Of a DNA stretch of 64,000 bases, positions 59,026 to 64,000 are shown piece by piece. Below the pieces are notes generated by a model. It was not told the DNA's origin, did no database searches, and saw only the letters and a list, made by a program, of their open reading frames with translations. Positions within the stretch are counted from its first letter, which is position 1. Each line of letters begins with the position of its first letter. This DNA comes from Blasia pusilla (lineage: Eukaryota; Marchantiophyta; Marchantiopsida; Blasiales): the NCBI GenBank assembly GCA_050084515.1, contig CM114272.1, forward strand, positions 2,604,001 to 2,668,000. Reading direction: 5' to 3'. Made by a program: the position numbers and the translations under genes.

Positions 59026-61263
59026 ATTGCGTCTACGTGCCTCCGCAACTCCTCAAAGCTTTTGGACATTTGTGCATCTATTTTGTAAACTTTTACGCAC
59101 AGAAATAAAAATGCGTGCACTTGTAAGTAGTTTTTATATTTAAAATACGCACTTATCGTCCACAGGCAAGCATTCCGAACTTACCTGATTTAGATTTCCA
59201 AAGGTAGGGAAATAGTAGGGCAATAGTGCCAAAAGCTGTTACAAGTCTAGCAGCTTTGGGCACTTAAGCTAGTCTAGGCTACTGTACTAATGCCTGAAAT
59301 TTCTGCGTAGGCAGCTTTTAGGAAATGACGTGCATGACGTTGATCATGTCCCCATCCTCTCCTTCTTTTGGGCGGTTAAGGGTTTAGCCGGATAACAGAG
59401 ACGAAAAAGAAAGAGAAAGAGCAGTCACGGAGAAATTCGTAGAAGAAACGAGAGTCTACAGATCTGTTTTTTTTCACTATTTTTTTCTTCCAATATCCAC
59501 AAGAAACTTTTCAAAATACACAGCTTTCTCCTCTCCAGGCTGGTGATCGCCACTGCCGACGTATCTTGGGTGGGTCTATAAACAGAAAGAGTGATATAAA
59601 TCAATGACTCGTATAAATTGCGATTCTTGAGGGGGAGGCCCTGGACTCCAACACGCTAGGCCAGGTCAAGACAGTTCCAATTATCCCGAAATGGATCCAG
59701 CTAGTGTCACAGCTCATGGTCGCTCAGACATGTGAGCGAAAGATCTTGTCGAGAATCGCGGCTGCTTCAACAATGGCTGATTTTGACGTAGAGGTCGAGA
59801 ATTGTCACTTGGTTATGATTTCGTTTAATCACAGTGCGCTCCGCCGGCCCTTGTGGGATCGACTGAGCATTCGTAACGATTTTTTCCACGTATGAATGGA
59901 CATGACAACTATATCATATTGTACGTCTCTGGTTGGAATCAATGGGATACGATAGAGTTCTTGAATACCGACGCACAAGTGAAGAAAAATTAGCAGACGG
60001 GAGATGTTTCGGTTCCTTAGAAATTGGAACTCAGATTGCTTGATTTAAATGCTGTCAGGATAGAGAAAGCTCGTTTCTGCATCTCGCCTGGAAGTCGACG
60101 TTGTTGGCGATATCTATCTAAACGTAATAAGTTGACATCTTATCTAAAAGGTGTAACATTAAAGATTCAGAGTTAGTCGTTAACTTCAATGGTCTAACCA
60201 ATGGATCGTAAGCGATATTTCGTCCCATTGCCTCTACTGGATTATGATTTAAGAATTCATTTTGCTCTAGAATTGTTCAATGGTTCATAACTGAGTGGGC
60301 CATGTAGACATCTCGATTCCAAAGCACGTTCAGTTGAACTGCACATGGCTCAGTGGATCAGGATTTTGGTGGCTGAATTTCAGCCGACGGTTGAGGAAAC
60401 TTTCTTGTGAGTATCGATCACATACTTGACTTCGTGGTTACATCTACTTCTTGAGTCTTAGTTCATGCTCTTCGGGAGTCGCTCAGAATTTAGTCAACAC
60501 TCATGAAGAAGTTTGGAGAAGGCTTGGAAAAGTTTGAATGGCAGCACTCGGTGCAATCATACACTTAGCGTCAGTGTCTTGTGCCTTCAACCTTCAACTT
60601 TTACACATTTCTATTTTCCTACCACAATCTTCGTTTAGATTTCGCGAGTTGATTCTTATAGCTCTTCCATATTAACTAGTATCATATATTCCTGAAATGC
60701 ATGATGCATGTAAGCATTGAAGACATTGGGCTGGTGGGGAAAAGCTAATGAAAATCTCCTGTGACATAATTGATAAGTAATGTGACTGCTATAGTCAACG
60801 AACCTCTCCATTTGATTTAGTTTCTAAGTGCAAGTACGTGATGATTCGTCTATATCTCCCATCTGCTTGAATATAGAGATCGATGAGTTTCAAAATTAAA
60901 AACACTGGGCTCCATTGCTTCGAAAGTTCCGTCCATTAGCTCGTCTTGGATTTAGGAGTTAGCCTGATCTAATCACAACACGCAACCATTTACTTTCGAT
61001 GGAACTTTATCATGAGCTCCTACATGTACTAGTTATCTTTTAAGTTATGTTCTGAGCAGACTCCCAGTCCTGAAATTTAACTCAAGGCTCTAGATTCATC
61101 GCGAATCCCTGCAAGCCGCCCCAGGGCACGACCTTAAATCTGTAGACTCATCGATCCACATACCCAGAAGGCTTTTATAACAAAACATGCACCGGAAGCG
61201 TGCAATTGCGAGTGGTGATGGACGGATGACTTGCAAACAAGCGCACAGAGGTTGCTCTAGGGT
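59026..61263. other. Intergenic, no gene recognised
   Basis: No frame longer than about 63 codons with any recognisable feature. The last part (about 61100-61263) is likely the 3' flank of ASR gene 3, which is transcribed toward it. Confidence 0.4.
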
Positions 61264-62478
61264 TTATCCGAAGAAACCGTGATGATGTTTCTGGTGTCCA
61301 CCAGCTGCTTCATGCTGCCTCCGCTCGAACTCTTCCACCTCTGCCTTGGAGCCCTTCTTCTCGTGATGCTCGTACATGGCAAACCCTGCTGCTCCGACTC
61401 CAAGCCCTGCTGCGATTTCTTCCTCCAATTTGTGTCTCCCGGAATGTTCCACGTCTGTTTTAGCTCTGTAGCCCTCATACTTCACGTGCCCACACACACC
61501 GTCATTCACGAAATGTTCCTCTCCACATTATCAAGTCATCGGAACTGAAGCACTAACATTTTGAGGAAAAAAAGTTTCTCTCCATTTTCAGTTTGCAATA
61601 CCCGATTGAATCGAACGAGGTAGAGATGGTGACTTGTGTGAATCGATTACCAATAGGTATGTGACTCACTCGCGAGGGCATGTACATGTAAGATCCTTGA
61701 GGCATGAACTCACAGACTATCAAATCGGCTAATGATCAAGTATGGTACACCCCCGTCGAAGTCCCCCCTAGCGATCAATTCTATACAGACAGTCCACTGG
61801 AAATTCGCGAGAAATTCTACACAATCCGGGAGACTTTATGATTGAAGAACAGATGCAAATGCCTAGGCTAACTGTGAAATATGAGATGAAATTGATGAGC
61901 GATGCAAACTCTGGAGCATGGGATCGGGGGCGAGAGTGGCGAGCAAAAAATACCATGCCAAAAGCACCAGCGGCGAGTGCACCCACTCCCGCAACTTCTT
62001 CCTCCTTCTTGTGTCTCCTCATCTCGGCATTGGCGTGCTCATAGGCTTCCGCATTAGCTCTCTGCTGCTCTGCGTAAGGATCGAAGCTGGCGACAGGGTA
62101 AGGCTGACCGTATCCTCCTGTCTGACCGTAGGGTCCCTGAGGTATAGCAGCGGGAGGTCCGTAATTCCCGTATGGACCGGGCACCGGTCCTCCATACTGA
62201 GGAGGAGGAGGAGCATAATTGCCGTAGGGACCTGGTGCTCCGTAAGGAGCTCCAACGGGAGGGTAGTAGTCCCGACGGAGCTGTCGCCTTTCGTATCCCT
62301 CTTCGAGGAACTCCTCCCGCCGCTCCTCTCGCTCTTCATAGAACTCTTCCCGCTCCTCTCGCCTTTCCTCTCTCCTCTCCTCTAGGTCCTCGTAGAACTC
62401 CTCGCGCCTCTCCTCTCTGCGCTCTTCGAGATCCTCCCGGTACTCATCCTCTCGGAGACGTCGGAAGAAATCCCCCAT
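61264..62478 (-). CDS. ASR-like protein with charged and Pro/Tyr/Gly-rich N-terminal extension, gene 3
   Basis: Exon 1 is 62478-61954 (175 codons) and exon 2 is 61479-61264 (71 codons plus TAA). The 474-bp phase-0 intron (GTATTT donor, GAAG acceptor) sits after GAFGM, the same point as in genes 1 and 2. The protein has 246 residues. Residues 8-70 are Arg/Glu-rich with REERREE-type repeats, likely a charged helix. Residues 72-135 are rich in Pro, Tyr and Gly (PYGNYAPPPPQYGG and similar) and probably disordered. The ABA/WDS domain occupies about 155-220 ([20 protein letters not shown], then [14 protein letters not shown] and AMYEHHEKKG). The tail QKHHHGFFG is the typical ASR end. The N-terminal extension is unusual for the family. 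Confidence 0.9.
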
Positions 62479-62689
62479 TCTACTCGATCAAACCTCGCCT
62501 CGATTCTACTCAGGATGGGAACGTCACAAGGATGGATGGATGGATGGATGTCTGCCACTGCGCGCTGTGAACCCGAAGAAAGAAGCAGGAACTCCAAGTA
62601 CGTACCACACACTGCACTTCGATGGATGGATCGATGGAGAGATTGCGATTGAAACGCTAATTCGTTAGACGGTTCGGTTTCGAGCCCTC

Positions 62690-62696
62690 ATTTATA
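62690..62696 (-). promoter_or_regulatory. TATA box of ASR gene 3
   Basis: On the minus strand, GTATAAATGAG lies about 212 bp before the ATG. Its surroundings differ from the TATAAGAGGGTT of genes 1 and 2. Confidence 0.55.
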
Positions 62697-62699
62697 CGC

Positions 62700-64000
62700 T
62701 TCTCTATTCCAACTTTGAACGCGGCTCGTTCAGAAGGTCGTGTCTGGAATCGTTCTTGAACTCGGCGACCTCATCTCCTTCGTCCCGCCTGGATTGCTGG
62801 ATGGCGTGCACCAAGGGCCGCTCATTCTTCTAGGCAACTCCAAGATTCATCGTGGGCCCCGTCCGCTGCGTTACAGCCTACCAGCACTCGTTTCTTGATC
62901 TCTTCCAATCGCAGCGTTAACGCGTGCTCTGCTCCGCTCAGCTCCGATCCACATACCACCGTTCCCAGCTCTTTGTTTGCGACCCGTCCATGCCACTCCG
63001 CTCTCAGACGCCGCAGTGATTGGATTCTCTCATGAGGTGCGCTTGGTCCGAAAAGCACCGCTTCGCTCGCGCAGTCGGATGGCTCTTACCTCCTTCGCGG
63101 TGTTCCTTCTCTTTAATTAACATATACATCCGATTGAAAGAACTACAGTTCTGCTACGAATTCGAGATAGAATATTCATAATTAAATACATATTCCCTCC
63201 TGCGCCGGACGGAAGCGATGAAAATACGCGGGAAAGACGCCATCGATTGATCGATCGATGGCTGTGAACAAGAACGTCTTCCGTGCTCTCCGAACGAGCG
63301 GCGAATGTGCGAGTATGGGTATCCCCATCCTCAACAGCGACCGACTATCGGATCGACGGTTGACGGAGCTGTCCAATCACTCTGTCCACAGCCTTAAATC
63401 ATTCCTCTTTTCTTAACTCATGTCTTGATTAATTAATGCCGGTTTCCCATCCGTGTCGACCTTCTCCGGTAACTCTCCGAATTCCCGAAACCACGCGCAT
63501 TCCATAAACGGAGTGACATCACCGTCGACCTGCCCCCCCCCTCTTACAGTGCAGCCTGCCCGGACCGCCACGGCCATAACCTATTCGGAAAGGTTCATCT
63601 TTTCTCCTACGGAAAGAAAACACCATCGATCATCCACTTCCCCGATCACACCTGCGCTTCGTAGGTCGACCTCCTCGGCCATCGCAAGCTGGCGCGGGTT
63701 GGGCCGGTGTACTCTGGCCAGGTCCGCTTCCTCTCCATGTCCGCCCACACTTACCCACTCACCCACCCACCCACCGACCCGGCCGGCCTGGCAGGCGTCG
63801 AGGAGATTCCCCTGAGCATGTGACGGAAAGGGATGGGGGGGCATTCAACGATTGTAGAGCGTGTGGACGTCATGTCCAGATTACGTCCACGCCGCCGTGA
63901 TCCTGATCCTCTAGAATATGGTACGATATGCTGCCTATCAGGCACGTCGTAGTGGACGCCGGCGAGATCCGCACCTTCTTGCGCGGACTTTGGGGTCCCC
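62700..64000. other. Upstream flank of ASR gene 3, no gene recognised
   Basis: GC-richer sequence with no identifiable frame. GATCGATCGATGG-type runs occur near 63245, and a CACCC-rich low-complexity tract at about 63748-63777. It may include distal promoter sequence. Confidence 0.4.

Noticed and set aside
1-64000. CRISPR array, bacterial operons or plasmid features
   Set aside because: Introns, plant-type transposons and a nuclear tRNA gene indicate a eukaryote; the tandem repeats lack the constant-repeat, unique-spacer layout.

Overview
The window looks like nuclear DNA of a land plant. It has intron-bearing ASR-type (ABA/WDS-domain) stress genes, a eukaryotic tRNA-Lys(CUU) gene and remnants of most plant transposon classes. 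I cannot fix the species. A non-seed plant such as a bryophyte is a plausible guess, based on the element types and on a DNMT3-like methyltransferase inside a retroelement. Most of the first 40 kb is AT-rich, gene-poor and full of repeats. The likely functional genes sit in two more GC-rich islands at about 40.2-42.6 kb and 55.4-62.7 kb.

Layout. 0.9-1.5 kb: gag remnant. 2.97-3.39 kb: short retroelement-end derivative. 7.7-10.8 kb (minus): decayed MULE/FAR1-like transposase gene with a SWIM zinc finger. 12.06-13.25 kb: 5'-truncated LINE-like remnant. 15.75-16.04 kb: copia RNase H scrap. 18.1-20.1 kb: degenerate tandem array. 22.13 kb: tRNA-Lys. 24.9-34.2 kb: satellite-like repeats, a perfect 41-bp inverted repeat, a Helitron Rep/helicase remnant and a decayed solo LTR. 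37.9-38.7 kb: unidentified decayed coding tract. 41.2-42.6, 56.4-57.4 and 61.3-62.5 kb: three ASR-like genes, each split by one phase-0 intron at the same codon.

The main discovery is a Ty3/gypsy element at about 43.5-53.8 kb on the minus strand, lying between the first two ASR genes. Its order is gag (two zinc knuckles), aspartic protease, a near-complete C5 cytosine DNA methyltransferase domain (motifs I to X), reverse transcriptase, RNase H, integrase and a C-terminal PHD finger. The methyltransferase is in the same frame as the RT, so it was part of the Pol polyprotein. The copy is dead: a 1,032-bp solo LTR with a perfect 5-bp target duplication splits RT from RNase H, and there are several frameshifts and many nonsense codons. 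From the methyltransferase through the RT there are 10 in-frame stops and no frameshift. Every stop can be explained by one C-to-T change, mostly in CAG (CHG) or CGA (CG) context, as expected for deamination of methylated cytosine. The MULE pseudogene shows the same pattern.

ASR genes 1 and 2 are co-oriented, share upstream sequence modules and a TATAAGAGGGTT core promoter, and look like a duplicated pair later separated by the retroelement. ASR gene 3 faces the other way and carries a long charged plus Pro/Gly/Tyr-rich N-terminal extension.
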